NCBI RefSeq assembly: GCF_900104675.1
Contig: NZ_LT629945.1
Span: 926,668 to 990,667, forward strand
Direction: 5' to 3'
From: Angelakisella massiliensis
GTDB taxonomy: Bacteria > Bacillota > Clostridia > Oscillospirales > Ruminococcaceae
DNA length: 64,000 nt
Under the pieces are notes generated by a model. The model worked only from the letters and a program-made list of their open reading frames with translations, ran no database searches and had not been told where the DNA came from. A program made the translations under genes and the position numbers. Shown here in pieces: positions 1 through 7,618 of the stretch. The number at the start of each line of letters is the position of its first letter. Position 1 is the first letter of the stretch.

Positions 1-35
1 TCCAGTACGGTGATGGCGTTCTTTCCCAGTTTCAT
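1..35 (-). CDS. N-terminus of a probable B12-dependent (class II) ribonucleotide reductase, cut by the window edge
   Basis: Only eleven codons are inside the window, reading MKLGKNAITVL, behind an AGAGGT ribosome binding site 6 bases upstream of the ATG. The start resembles clostridial NrdJ proteins, which reduce ribonucleotides with adenosylcobalamin. Eleven residues alone would not justify the call. The stronger argument is the pair of NrdR-box-like palindromes 110-160 bases upstream, because NrdR represses ribonucleotide reductase genes almost exclusively. A class I or III reductase remains possible. Confidence 0.45.
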   Translation of the reverse strand, partial: MKLGKNAITVL

Positions 36-120
36 TCTTTGCACCTCTGTTTATTTCTCTATTAACTGAACTTTGTACTTCTTCCGTCTTTCCCCGCCGT
101 CATAGTCTTTATGACAACAG

Positions 121-144
121 AAAAACCTGTCCCGCAAGACAGGT
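121..144 (-). terminator. intrinsic-terminator-like hairpin in the leader of the reductase gene
   Basis: On the minus strand a perfect 7-bp stem (ACCTGTC/GACAGGT, loop of 6) is followed directly by five T. It lies between the NrdR boxes and the start codon at 35, so it would sit inside the 5' leader of the gene. It could be an attenuator, or end short transcripts from upstream. Confidence 0.45.
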
Positions 145-192
145 CACTAGATATAGTGTCTAAAATACGTTTTGCGACACGACATATTGTAT
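144..192. promoter_or_regulatory. tandem NrdR boxes
   Basis: Two 16-bp near-palindromes at 144-159 and 177-192 match the NrdR consensus (ACAC-WATATWTW-GTGT) at 14 and 13 of 16 positions. Their starts are 33 bases apart, close to three helical turns, as in known NrdR operators. NrdR is the zinc/ATP-cone repressor of ribonucleotide reductase genes, so the likely target is the gene starting at 35 on the minus strand. The nrdR gene is not in the window. Confidence 0.65.
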
Positions 193-286
193 CAGCTTTC
201 ATTGACCATTGCAAGACAGGTTGCTGCTTTTCTCTATTTTCATCGTTTCCAACCAAAAACAACGACCTGATATGGGCAGAACGCAG

Positions 287-342
287 AAAACCGCCGGGCA
301 TCTCCCATCCATGAAAAGGAAAAGACCCGGCGGCTGTTTTTT
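287..342 (-). terminator. bidirectional intrinsic terminator after the HPr-like gene
   Basis: CCGCCGGG (291-298) pairs with CCCGGCGG (326-333) across a 27-base loop. A T-run follows in both directions, four on the minus strand and seven on the plus strand. It lies 10 bases past the stop of the HPr-like gene. Confidence 0.65.
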
Positions 343-351
343 TACTGCCGG

Positions 352-588
352 TCAGGCGCAGAAAGGCTCCACTGCTTTGAGAAAAGCTTCCTGCTGGTCA
401 TCCGCCATGGTGGCCTCCAGCTTGATGGGCTGGTTGAGATCCAGGCTGAAAATGCCCATAATGCTCCGTCCATTGACGCAATAACGTCCGGAACGCAGAT
501 CCACCGGGAAATCAAAGGCGCACATCGCATTGACAAATTCCTTGACCGCTTCCACGGTGGGAAGCTGTATATTCTTTTCGATCATCAT
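352..588 (-). CDS. HPr-like protein lacking the phosphocarrier histidine
   Basis: A 78-residue protein that follows the HPr fold pattern. The segment RSIMGIFSLDL aligns with the KSIMGVMSLGI region of HPr, so Ser42 matches the regulatory Ser46. The N-terminal part, where HPr carries the catalytic His15 followed by ARP, has no histidine at all. It therefore cannot relay PEP-derived phosphate to sugar permeases. By analogy with Bacillus Crh it may act only as a target of HPr kinase, or as a regulator. Two adjacent ATGs are possible starts; a GGAG lies 8-12 bases upstream. A good sigma-A promoter precedes the gene and a terminator follows it, so it is probably a single-gene unit. Confidence 0.75.
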   Translation of the reverse strand: MMIEKNIQLPTVEAVKEFVNAMCAFDFPVDLRSGRYCVNGRSIMGIFSLDLNQPIKLEATMADDQQEAFLKAVEPFCA

Positions 589-715
589 ATTGCTGCTCCA
601 TTCTGCCGCTCCGCTCCGGCTGAAATCATTTTGACGTCACTTCCGGTCTGCGGGGAATCTGGCCGAAAGGGTCCGGGCGGAGCCGGTAAAGGGTTCGTCC
701 GGGAACTACCATCTA

Positions 716-744
716 AATATAGCAAGATTCGTTCCTTCCGTCAA
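716..744 (-). promoter_or_regulatory. sigma-A promoter for the HPr-like gene
   Basis: On the minus strand TTGACG is followed by 17 bases and TATATT. The predicted transcript would have a leader of about 120 bases before the ATG at 588. Confidence 0.6.
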
Positions 745-807
745 CAGACGGAACGCCATTTTTTCTCCCCGGAAAACGGGTATATTTTGGCGGGATGGGA
801 CAGGGCG

Positions 808-836
808 TTGTCAAAAAGCCGGGTTTTGTTTATAAT
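808..836 (+). promoter_or_regulatory. sigma-A promoter upstream of mtaB
   Basis: TTGTCA, a 17-base spacer and a perfect TATAAT. Transcription would start near 843, leaving a leader of about 210 bases before mtaB. With the minus-strand promoter at 716-744 it accounts for the 467-base gap between the HPr-like gene and mtaB, where no other gene is supported. Confidence 0.65.
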
Positions 837-1056
837 GAGGATTGGATTTGTGGTTCTCTGTCTTCATAAGAAAAACAGTGGTATTTCCATTGCCGGAACA
901 TTTTTGTTCCAGGTGGGTTTTCTCTGTTTGAAGGCGGGAATGGATCGGTAAAATGGGAGAGGGCGTTTCACTTTTTCAGTTCAAACCCAAAGCCATCCCC
1001 AAAAGGCAAAAAGATTCCAACAATACCGGGGCCGCCCCGGGAAAGGATGTTCTGTT

Positions 1057-2352
1057 ATGGTAAGAGTTCGTTTTTTCACCCTTGGCTGCAAGGTCAATCA
1101 ATATGAAACCCAGGCGCTGGCCTGCCGTTTCGCCGCCGAGGGCTTCCAGGTAGAGCAGGAGGGGGAGGACAGCGATGTGCTCATCATCAACTCCTGCACC
1201 GTTACCGCCGAAGGGGACCGGAAAAACCGGCAGCTGCTGCGGAGGCTTCGCCGGGAGCACCCCCAGGCGGTGATCGCCCTCACCGGCTGCTATCCCCAGG
1301 CATTTCCCCAGGAAATGGAGGCTCTCACTGAGGCGGATGTCATCACCGGCTCCCGGGACCGGGCCGGTCTGGTGGCGGCTGTGCGGCGGTTTCTGGGGGA
1401 AAGAAAACGCATCGTGGCCATTACCCCCCATGCTCCGGGAGAAACCTTTGAGGCAATGCATACCGATGATTTCGGCCGGCGCACCCGGGCCTTCGTGAAA
1501 ATTGAGGACGGCTGCGAAAATTATTGCGCCTATTGCATTATCCCCACCGCCCGTGGGCCCATTCGTTCCAAGCCTCTGGAGGATCTGAAGGCGGAGCTGG
1601 AAGAACTGGCTGCCTCCGGTTATAAGGAAGTGGTGCTGGCGGGGATCAATCTTTCCAGCTATGGCCGGGATCTGGGGTGCCGCCTCATCGACGCCATCCA
1701 GCTGGCCTGCCGGGTACCCGGCCTGGAACGGATCCGCCTGGGTTCCCTGGAGCCGGACCTCATCACCCCGGAAGACTTCCGGCTGATGTCCCTGGAGCCC
1801 AAGCTCTGTCCTCAGTTTCACCTTTCCCTCCAAAGCGGCTGTGATACCGTTCTGGAGCGGATGGGCCGTCATTATAACACCGCCCAATACCTGGAGGTGT
1901 GCCGCACCATTCATCAGCGCTTCCCTCTGGCCGCCCTCACCACCGACCTGATGGTGGGCTTTCCCGGGGAGACTGATGAGGAGTTCCAGCAGTCCCTGGA
2001 CTTTGCCGCCCAGGTGGGCTTCAGCAAAATCCATGCTTTTTCCTATTCTCCCCGCCCCGGCACCCGAGCCGCCGCTATGCCGGACCAGGTGCCCGGCCAG
2101 GTGAAAAAGGCCCGCTCCGCCGCCCTCATCGCTCAGGGGGATGCCTTGCGGAAAAAGTTTCTCCAGAATATGGTGGGGCTTACCCAGCCGGTACTCTTTG
2201 AGGACCGGGGCAAGGATGGCCTCCAGATCGGTTATACCCCCAATTATACTCCCGTCATTGTAGCGGAACCTGAGGACCTTCATGGCCAAATTCTTCCCGT
2301 CCTCCTCACAGGGCTGGAGGGAGACGGCTGCACCGGTGTCCTCACTCTCTGA
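1057..2352 (+). CDS. mtaB: tRNA t6A37 methylthiotransferase MtaB
   Basis: A 431-residue radical-SAM methylthiotransferase that adds a methylthio group to t6A at position 37 of ANN-decoding tRNAs. The N-terminal UPF0004 domain carries three cluster cysteines: C11 (LGCKVNQ), C47 (NSCTVT) and C78 (TGCYPQ). The radical-SAM cluster is C153-x3-C157-x2-C160 in CENYCAYCIIP. A TRAM-like RNA-binding tail closes the protein from about residue 370. The length is normal for MtaB. The start is supported by AAAGGA nine bases upstream. It is transcribed alone against the local leftward trend, and a composite repeat begins about 130 bases after its stop. Confidence 0.95.
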   Translation: MVRVRFFTLGCKVNQYETQALACRFAAEGFQVEQEGEDSDVLIINSCTVTAEGDRKNRQLLRRLRREHPQAVIALTGCYPQAFPQEMEALTEADVITGSRDRAGLVAAVRRFLGERKRIVAITPHAPGETFEAMHTDDFGRRTRAFVKIEDGCENYCAYCIIPTARGPIRSKPLEDLKAELEELAASGYKEVVLAGINLSSYGRDLGCRLIDAIQLACRVPGLERIRLGSLEPDLITPEDFRLMSLEPKLCPQFHLSLQSGCDTVLERMGRHYNTAQYLEVCRTIHQRFPLAALTTDLMVGFPGETDEEFQQSLDFAAQVGFSKIHAFSYSPRPGTRAAAMPDQVPGQVKKARSAALIAQGDALRKKFLQNMVGLTQPVLFEDRGKDGLQIGYTPNYTPVIVAEPEDLHGQILPVLLTGLEGDGCTGVLTL

Positions 2353-2480
2353 TCCCCACAGGACCAAAGGCTCTTTTTCCCAAAAATTGAGCCAGAGGAT
2401 GATGAGGGAGACTTTTTGGGGATGAAAAAGAGTTCTCTTTCCTGGATAGGTGCTGAGGGAAAGCTGGCGCCAGAAGTTAC

Positions 2481-2750
2481 GCCCAAAGGGACTCGTCCCT
2501 TTGGAAACCCGCTGTTGAGGCAATCACGATCAAGTTAGTCCGGAAAAGTGCCTGCCGCTGTTTTGATTGGTACTTTTTAGTGTTAGGGGGAACGGATGGA
2601 GGGATGGTTTCTGTTCCTGTCCCGGCAGGGGCAGCGCCGCCCGCTCGCCGGTTGTCCGGGTAAAGCCGGACAATCCACTCGCTGCTTTGGTGAGGAACTG
2701 GCCGCCCAAGGCGGCCAAAGGGGGCGGCGGATAAACCGCCGCCCCCCACT
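2481..2750 (-). repeat. composite repeat locus R1 (modules A-B-C)
   Basis: This is the simplest form of the family. Module A starts with the hairpin AAAGGGAC-tc-GTCCCTTT (2485-2502) and runs through a conserved AGTGTTAGGGGGAACGG tail. Module B is the hairpin TTGTCCGG-gtaaag-CCGGACAA (2652-2673) between conserved flanks. Module C is GGCCGCC-caa-GGCGGCC followed by GGCGGCGG-ataaa-CCGCCGCC (2700-2748). The order A-B-C on the plus strand means the element reads C-B-A on the minus strand. Short open frames across it are not conserved between copies and are not called. Confidence 0.85.
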
Positions 2751-2926
2751 CGTCCATACCAGGCGGAAGTTGGTACTGGAAGATGCTCTGTTGATTTTTA
2801 TTTGCTGAGAAAAACTGAATCTGAGCCTCAAACAAAATGGAAGCAGCGCCGGTTTGTTTGAAGCCCTGTGGTGTATTCATCGGGCACGATATTCCCCCAA
2901 ACCGTGCCGGACTATCTCTGTACATA

Positions 2927-2973
2927 AAAGGCTTGCCTGATTCCTCTCCAGGACGCAGGCAAGCCTTTGTTTT
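2927..2973 (-). terminator. intrinsic terminator downstream of the MATE gene
   Basis: A perfect 13-bp stem, AAAGGCTTGCCTG against CAGGCAAGCCTTT, with a 16-base loop. T-rich sequence follows on both strands. It lies 65 bases beyond the stop of the minus-strand MATE gene. From here back to the repeat at 2750 there is nothing else I can support. Confidence 0.8.
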
Positions 2974-3037
2974 GAAAAGAAGCTTTGCTTTCCGAAAAAT
3001 TGGGGGACAGCCTTTTTTCTCAGCAGCGGCGCCCTTT

Positions 3038-4447
3038 TTACAGCTTCATCTGGCACCAGCGGCCTTTGGCAAAACGGATTCCCACCAGGCTGAAGCGGAC
3101 AAACTGATCGATAAAGTAGCTGCACCAGGCTCCTACCAAACCGCCTCCGGCAGGATAGCAGAGAAGCCATGCGATCAGGGGCCGGAAAATGCCGATGCTG
3201 ATCATGGCCACCATAGCGGTGTACCGGGTGTCGCCGCCGCCCCGCAGGCAGCTGGCGAAGATACATTGCGCCGCCTGGAACGGAGTGGTGACAGCAATGA
3301 TCATCAGCACCTGGGTACCCAAGTGGACGATGACCTCCTCTGTGGAGAAGGCCATAATAATATAGCGGCCAAAGAAAATAAAGGTAGACGCCAGGATCGT
3401 GGAAATCACCAGCGAAATACGCTGGCAGGCTTTCCCATAAAGGATGGCCAGATCGGAGCGCTTGCGTCCCAGGGATTGTCCGGAAAGGGAAGCCGCTGCC
3501 ACACCCAGGCCATCACAGAAGGAAAAGGCCAGGTTCAGCACACTCTGGCAGATGTTGTGGGTTGCCATCTCGGTCGTGCCAAGGGAGGCGATAATTTTAA
3601 TATAGAGGAAGAATCCGATACGCATAAATACCTGCTCCACGCCGGCGCTGAGGCCCACGCTCACTACCGGAGCCACGGTGCGGCGGTCTATGCGCAGCAG
3701 ATTATGCAGCTCGATGCGAAGGAAGTGCTCATGCCTGCCCCGGAGGGAATAGAAGGCCATCAGCAATCCCACCACATTGCCAAAAACTGTGGCGATGGCG
3801 GCGCCTGCCACCTCCAGCCGGGGAAAACCCAGATTTCCGCCGATAAGGAGATAGTTGAATACGATGTTCACCGCGTTGGCCGTCAAATTGATTTTCATGG
3901 AAATACGGGTATTGCCGCAGCCCCGCTGCGCGCCATTGATGCATAGGGTAATGGCCGAACAGGGAATACCGATCATCAGGATCTGAAAATATACGGTAGC
4001 GGCCTCGATCATATCTGCCTGCGCTCCCGCAAACAGCAGCAGCGGACGGGCGTACACCGCTCCCAGCACTGACAAAATCACCGAAAGGATCGCGCACAGG
4101 CTCAGGGATTGTCCCAACACCTTGTTGGCTCCTTCCCGGTCCTCCTGGCCCCGACGGCGGGCAACGACAGCTGTAACGCCCACATTGAGGGCCATAAAGG
4201 TGGCCAGAATGATCATTTTGGGCTGATTGGTGATACCCACCGCGGCAATGGCTGCCGCTCCCAAACTGCTGACCATCATGGTGTCCATCATAGAGACCAT
4301 TGCCACCAGCACTGTATCGATCACCGCCGGAAGAGCGATTTCTCCAGCATCCCGGTACAGCTCTCTGGTGGACGGCAGTTCTCCCTGGCGCTGATCAGGA
4401 CGGAGCATCTCATCCGCCGCATACAGCTTTCGTAATCCTGCGCCCAT
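3038..4447 (-). CDS. MATE family multidrug/sodium efflux transporter
   Basis: A 469-residue membrane protein with about twelve hydrophobic segments in two pseudo-repeated halves, the usual MATE plan and length. Members export cationic drugs, dyes or metabolites by sodium or proton antiport; the substrate here cannot be predicted. The first helix region (ALPAVIDTVLVAMVSMMDTM) and the matching start of the second half are typical of the DinF/NorM-like clostridial branch. I chose the ATG at 4447 because GAGAGGA lies eight bases upstream. An ATG 45 bases further out lacks a binding site. A promoter at 4521-4549 and the terminator at 2927 suggest a single-gene transcript. Confidence 0.9.
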   Translation of the reverse strand: MGAGLRKLYAADEMLRPDQRQGELPSTRELYRDAGEIALPAVIDTVLVAMVSMMDTMMVSSLGAAAIAAVGITNQPKMIILATFMALNVGVTAVVARRRGQEDREGANKVLGQSLSLCAILSVILSVLGAVYARPLLLFAGAQADMIEAATVYFQILMIGIPCSAITLCINGAQRGCGNTRISMKINLTANAVNIVFNYLLIGGNLGFPRLEVAGAAIATVFGNVVGLLMAFYSLRGRHEHFLRIELHNLLRIDRRTVAPVVSVGLSAGVEQVFMRIGFFLYIKIIASLGTTEMATHNICQSVLNLAFSFCDGLGVAAASLSGQSLGRKRSDLAILYGKACQRISLVISTILASTFIFFGRYIIMAFSTEEVIVHLGTQVLMIIAVTTPFQAAQCIFASCLRGGGDTRYTAMVAMISIGIFRPLIAWLLCYPAGGGLVGAWCSYFIDQFVRFSLVGIRFAKGRWCQMKL

Positions 4448-4520
4448 TGCGTTGTTCCTCTCTTTCCCCTTGGCAAATTGTTGCGCCCGCAACTATATAG
4501 GCCGGCGGGCCGTCCTTTTC

Positions 4521-4549
4521 ATTATAGCATGGACAGGATTTTTTTACAG
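4521..4549 (-). promoter_or_regulatory. extended -10 promoter for the MATE gene
   Basis: On the minus strand TGC-TATAAT gives an extended -10. The -35 (CTGTAA, 17-base spacer) is poor. It is divergent from the strong plus-strand promoter at 4626. Confidence 0.5.
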
Positions 4550-4625
4550 CTCTCTTACCTGTTTTTTTCACATTTTTTCATTTTGGATGGGTTTTATGTA
4601 ATTTCAATATTTTTAAAAAAATATG

Positions 4626-4654
4626 TTGACATTTATTATGCTTTATGATATAGT
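4626..4654 (+). promoter_or_regulatory. strong sigma-A promoter of a short transcript without a long gene
   Basis: A perfect TTGACA, 17-base spacer and TATAGT in an A/T-rich context. This is among the best promoters in the window. Transcription would start near 4661 and meet an intrinsic terminator at 4886-4933, giving an RNA of about 270 bases. Confidence 0.75.
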
Positions 4655-4756
4655 ATAGACACAGAAAAGAAAGGAACCAATTCAGAAAGGATCGTTTCCA
4701 ATGTACTAAGCAGTTAAGATCCTGAATTTGCTTGGGGAGAGAAAGGAGTGAGTCCA

Positions 4757-4828
4757 ATGGCTTCAGTTGTTTCACAGAAGAATACGGCTTCCCATTGCAC
4801 TCATTTCGTAGTATCCGGCGGCAACTGA
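4757..4828 (+). CDS. possible 23-residue peptide on the 4.66-4.93 kb transcript
   Basis: A short frame starting MASVVSQKNT and ending HFVVSGGN, with one Cys and two His. It is preceded by AAAGGAG eight bases upstream of the ATG, a better ribosome binding site than many real genes here have. The strong promoter at 4626 drives it. I do not recognise the peptide, and frames of this size occur by chance. The RNA could instead be a regulatory RNA with the binding site fortuitous. Confidence 0.35.
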   Translation: MASVVSQKNTASHCTHFVVSGGN

Positions 4829-4908
4829 TGAAACTTTCGGTTCCATCCATACAACAGAAATGCGTCCACTGCTATGAAATGCAATGTGAAGCCGGGGTCT
4901 TTCTATGA
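4828..4908 (+). CDS. possible 26-residue Cys-containing peptide, translationally coupled
   Basis: Its ATG shares one base with the stop of the previous small frame (TGATG), the arrangement used for coupled translation. The product contains CVHCYEMQC, a Cys-x2-Cys-x5-Cys pattern that could bind a metal. Its last codons fall inside the terminator stem at 4886-4933, which is unusual for a real gene and lowers confidence. No relative is recognised. Confidence 0.25.
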   Translation: MKLSVPSIQQKCVHCYEMQCEAGVFL

Positions 4909-4933
4909 GGAAAGACGAGGTTTCGCTTTTTTT
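4886..4933 (+). terminator. intrinsic terminator of the short transcript
   Basis: Two stacked stems: GTGAAGCC with GGTTTCGC (two G-U pairs) below, and GTCTTTC with GAAAGAC above. Seven T follow. Confidence 0.8.
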
Positions 4934-4989
4934 GTCTTGTTCGGCGGAAAAAGAGGAACACAGGTGCCATCTTAAAATAGGTTATCTTT

Positions 4990-5998
4990 AGGACCCAGAT
5001 GACGGTAAAAATGGGTGTCATTTCTCGCAAGAGATAAAGACGCAGCCGGATTCAAAGTGGAAACTCTAAAGGCAGGATGGAACTTGTCTGATTCTGGTCG
5101 AAATCCCTGAAAAAGGCGGAAAAGGTTCGGAAAAGCAAAGAACCAAATCCTACACCACAGAAAAGATTTTTAGGTCTGGCAAATCCCATGGGTACTGCAT
5201 CTGTTGGGAACATTCCCGGCGGGTAAACATCCGTTGGGAAAGAAATTTCGGTTTCCTGCAGGAGACTGAAATGAAACATTGCAGGCAGAGAGATCATTTC
5301 TATGAATGGCAAAGGAATTATGGGAAATGCGGCACCGCACCACAGATCTTTATACCGCACCTGGAAAAGGGCGGATGAAGAAAGCGCCCAGGGAAGAATA
5401 TGGTTTGATTGAAGAAAGCGTAGATATATTCTATAAGAAATAGAAGCGAATAAGTTTTGCAATCAGTCAGCGTACCCAGTTCAGCCTGTGGATGCAGGCA
5501 GGAAAAGAACAACCACCCAAAACTTGAAAGCCGCTGCTCTTGTCCAGGCAGGAACAGAGGGTAACAAAAGAGAAGGGCGGCGGCTGATCTCCCCCAAAGG
5601 AACCAGCGATCTTTCCCGTCTGATACTGGAAAGCGTATAGGCCAGGGGGTATGAAGAAAGCCCCTTGAAAAAGGGAGCTTACTGATCTGTAAACCTGCCG
5701 GCGCAGGCAGGAAAAGCGTCTGATTTCTTCTGTAGGAGTTAGTTTTCATTTTAATTCCTGAGTGATCGGTGAATCAAGGTGTAAGACTTTTCCTCCATAA
5801 AGGCAGCTGATTCGGTGTAAAGAACAACTGGATCAAACGCAAAAGATTAAATCTGACCAGGGTAAACCGGCAGCTGTTTCTCCCACGGGAGAAAGAGAAG
5901 CGCAAAACAAAAAATTTCTTCAAAACAGCTTTAATCCAGTTTCAAACGATAAATAAACCTATTTCTCCCTCTCGGTGAAAACCGGGAGGGAGTTTTTC
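4990..5998 (+). ncRNA. candidate long structured non-coding RNA
   Basis: About 1 kb with no convincing protein frame on either strand and a composition unlike the neighbours (purine-rich, many GAAA and GGAAA runs). Several perfect hairpins are visible: TCTC-GCAA-GAGA with a GNRA loop (5023-5034), GGTTC/GAACC (5124-5144), ATTTC/GAAAT enclosing TCCT/AGGA (5245-5272), and TTTCTCC-cacg-GGAGAAA (5877-5894). Short motifs recur, such as GCAGGCAGGAAAAG near 5487 and 5704 and GAAGAAAGC near 5378, 5411 and 5652. It ends in a textbook terminator. Large bacterial RNAs of this size exist (OLE, ROOL, GOLLD), but I cannot match it to any of them. No clear promoter was found between 4935 and 4990, so it may depend on read-through from 4626. 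Confidence 0.4.
5965..5997 (+). terminator. strong intrinsic terminator closing the 5-6 kb ORF-less region
   Basis: A 12-bp uninterrupted stem starting CTCCCTC and ending GGGAGGGAG, capped by a GAAA tetraloop, then five T. No protein gene precedes it for about 1 kb, so its substrate should be a non-coding transcript. Confidence 0.9.
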
Positions 5999-6108
5999 GC
6001 CCAAAATAGTTTTTCTGTACCCCAGGCTGAATGTCTGATTTCTGATCTGGGTATCTGTACACCAAAAGCTCTGTTTCAAATCAAAACACTTTTGTTTGAG
6101 GTAATGAT

Positions 6109-6360
6109 ATGGCTAAAAAATGGACCTGGGCTATTCTCTCCGCCATCTGGCTGGCAGCGGCAATTCTCAATTATTTTGACAGGCGTTCCGGAATGCTTGT
6201 TCTGTTCAACCTGGAAGCCGCCGCCATCTTTCTCCTTCTGACCATTTGTCAATGTATTTGTGACAAGCGGGGAGCCGCCGGAGAAAAAATCATGAAAAAA
6301 ATATTGATGGCGGTTTTTGTGCTGCTTCTTCTAAGCGCTCTGCTCATCGTCCTCTTATGA
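6109..6360 (+). CDS. small membrane protein of unknown function (83 aa)
   Basis: Three hydrophobic segments are visible at about residues 5-23, 27-47 and 62-83. The last runs to the C-terminus (LMAVFVLLLLSALLIVLL), and a short Lys/Arg-rich loop precedes it. The start is supported by GAGGT seven bases upstream. I do not recognise a family. It follows the candidate long RNA by about 110 bases on the same strand, but the strong terminator between them argues against simple co-transcription. No clear promoter was found for it. Confidence 0.6.
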   Translation: MAKKWTWAILSAIWLAAAILNYFDRRSGMLVLFNLEAAAIFLLLTICQCICDKRGAAGEKIMKKILMAVFVLLLLSALLIVLL

Positions 6361-6429
6361 TTTGAGCCTTTTGTCTTTGCCTCAAACAGGGCTGGGCGGA
6401 GGTTTATGCGGAAGATACGGGGGATGCGC

Positions 6430-6880
6430 CCTTTTGAGGGTACAAACGCCCTCACGACGCCTCCGCTGCGCTACCAACCTTTTGGGGGCGGGGGTGATTT
6501 CTATTTTATAAGGGAAAAAGAGAACCCGCCTGTCGCTGTTTTCTGGGGGCTGAGATGGTGTCTCTTTCCTCAGTGGCAGCTGGGCAAAGGTTTGTACCCG
6601 GGATGCGGGAGTACGCCCAAAGGGACTCGTCCCTTTGGAATCCCATTGTTGGGGCAATAGCGATCGGGTTAGTCCGGCAAACTGCCTGCCACTGTTTTGG
6701 TTTGTACCTTTCAGTGTTAAGGGGAACGGGCTGAAAGGCTGGTTTGTGTATCTGTCCCAGCATAGATAACACCGCCCGCTCGCTTATTGCCCGGGTAAAG
6801 CCGGACAAAGACGCTCGCTGCCTGGGTGGGGGAAGGCCGCCTTAGGCGGCCAAAAGCGGCGGCAGATAAACTGCCGCCGC
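6430..6880 (-). repeat. composite repeat locus R2 (H1 half, then A-B-C)
   Basis: The distal half of an H1 hairpin (CCTCCGCTGCGCTACCAACC, then TTTTGGGGGCGGG) lies at 6430-6495. After about 115 unique bases come module A (hairpin 6619-6636), a decayed module B near 6790, and module C (6835-6880). Because the other H1 arm is missing here, this copy is a broken one. The following 280 bases up to the terminator at 7164 hold nothing I can identify. Confidence 0.8.
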
Positions 6881-7163
6881 CTCAATTTTCCCAAACTTTA
6901 TGGGGAACAGAAATTCCCCCTGGAGCTGTCTGTGTCCCTGAGTCCCTTTCTCTTGCTGCTTCCCTAAAAAAGGCACTGCTCTCGCAAAAAGGGCCCACAG
7001 GCAGGAGGGGCAATTCTCATCATTTATCACCCTTCTTTTCTGCGCCTGGTTTCTTCTCTATTTATCCAAAAGGATTGATTGCCTTTCGGGGAGTATTCGC
7101 TGCCTGTCCTCAGCAGATGGAACGCTCTCACCAGAGGCAGGACTTTTTTCCTTATCATATGCC

Positions 7164-7205
7164 AAAAGCCCCCGGTGGATCACTCCATCGGGGGGCTTTT
7201 TATCA
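7164..7205 (-). terminator. intrinsic terminator at the end of the ribosomal supercluster
   Basis: AAAAGCCCCCG pairs with CGGGGGGCTTTTT around a short loop. It sits about 45 bases past the rplQ stop and is T-flanked on both strands. Confidence 0.8.
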
Positions 7206-7246
7206 GCAAAGCGTTACGCTTTCATGGTTTGGCTGCAAACTGTTCC

Positions 7247-7588
7247 TCAGATCAGCTCAATGATAGCCATCTCAGCGGCGTCGCCACGGCGGGGTCCGAT
7301 CTTGATGATACGGGTGTAACCACCGCCCACTTCCTTATACTTGGGGGCCAGCTCATCGATGACCTTCTTGGCCACGGTCTCTTTGGTGATATAAGCATAA
7401 ACCTGACGCTTGGCGTGCAGGTCGCCAGCCTTCGCAATGGTGATCATCTTCTCGGCCATAGCGCGAACTTCCTTGGCTCTGGTGACGGTGGTCTCGATCT
7501 TCCCATTTTCCATCAGGAAGGTCACCATCGCTCTGAGCATCGCTTTTCTATGGTCAGAGGTTCTGCCCAGCTTTCTGACTCCTGGCAT
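7247..7588 (-). CDS. rplQ: 50S ribosomal protein L17
   Basis: A 113-residue protein with the bacterial L17 opening ([20 protein letters not shown]) and the C-terminal [20 protein letters not shown] block. L17 binds 23S rRNA near the exit tunnel. It is the last gene of the alpha operon, 30 bases after rpoA, and is followed by the cluster terminator. The length is close to the short Gram-positive form. Confidence 0.97.
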   Translation of the reverse strand: MPGVRKLGRTSDHRKAMLRAMVTFLMENGKIETTVTRAKEVRAMAEKMITIAKAGDLHAKRQVYAYITKETVAKKVIDELAPKYKEVGGGYTRIIKIGPRRGDAAEMAIIELI

Positions 7589-7618
7589 TTATAATCACTC
7601 CTTTACCTGTAATTGTAG

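Noticed and set aside
631..951. 106-codon plus-strand frame upstream of mtaB
   Set aside because: It spans the promoters at 716-744 and 808-836, has no ribosome binding site and no protein-like pattern.
976..2523. 515-codon open frame antisense to mtaB
   Set aside because: It mirrors a clearly conserved gene, has no family resemblance, and its length is explained by the high GC content.
4578..4850. 90-codon minus-strand frame opposite the strong promoter
   Set aside because: It crosses both divergent promoters and lacks a binding site and any protein-like pattern.
4661..4933. 6S, SRP or tmRNA gene for the short transcript
   Set aside because: The SRP tetraloop domain, the tmRNA ends and tag frame, and a 6S-like long central bubble could not be found.
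5052..5749. Two minus-strand frames of 136 and 143 codons in the 5-6 kb gap
   Set aside because: No binding site, unusual composition (rich in F, P, L from purine-rich complement), and they overlap the hairpins and terminator of the candidate RNA.
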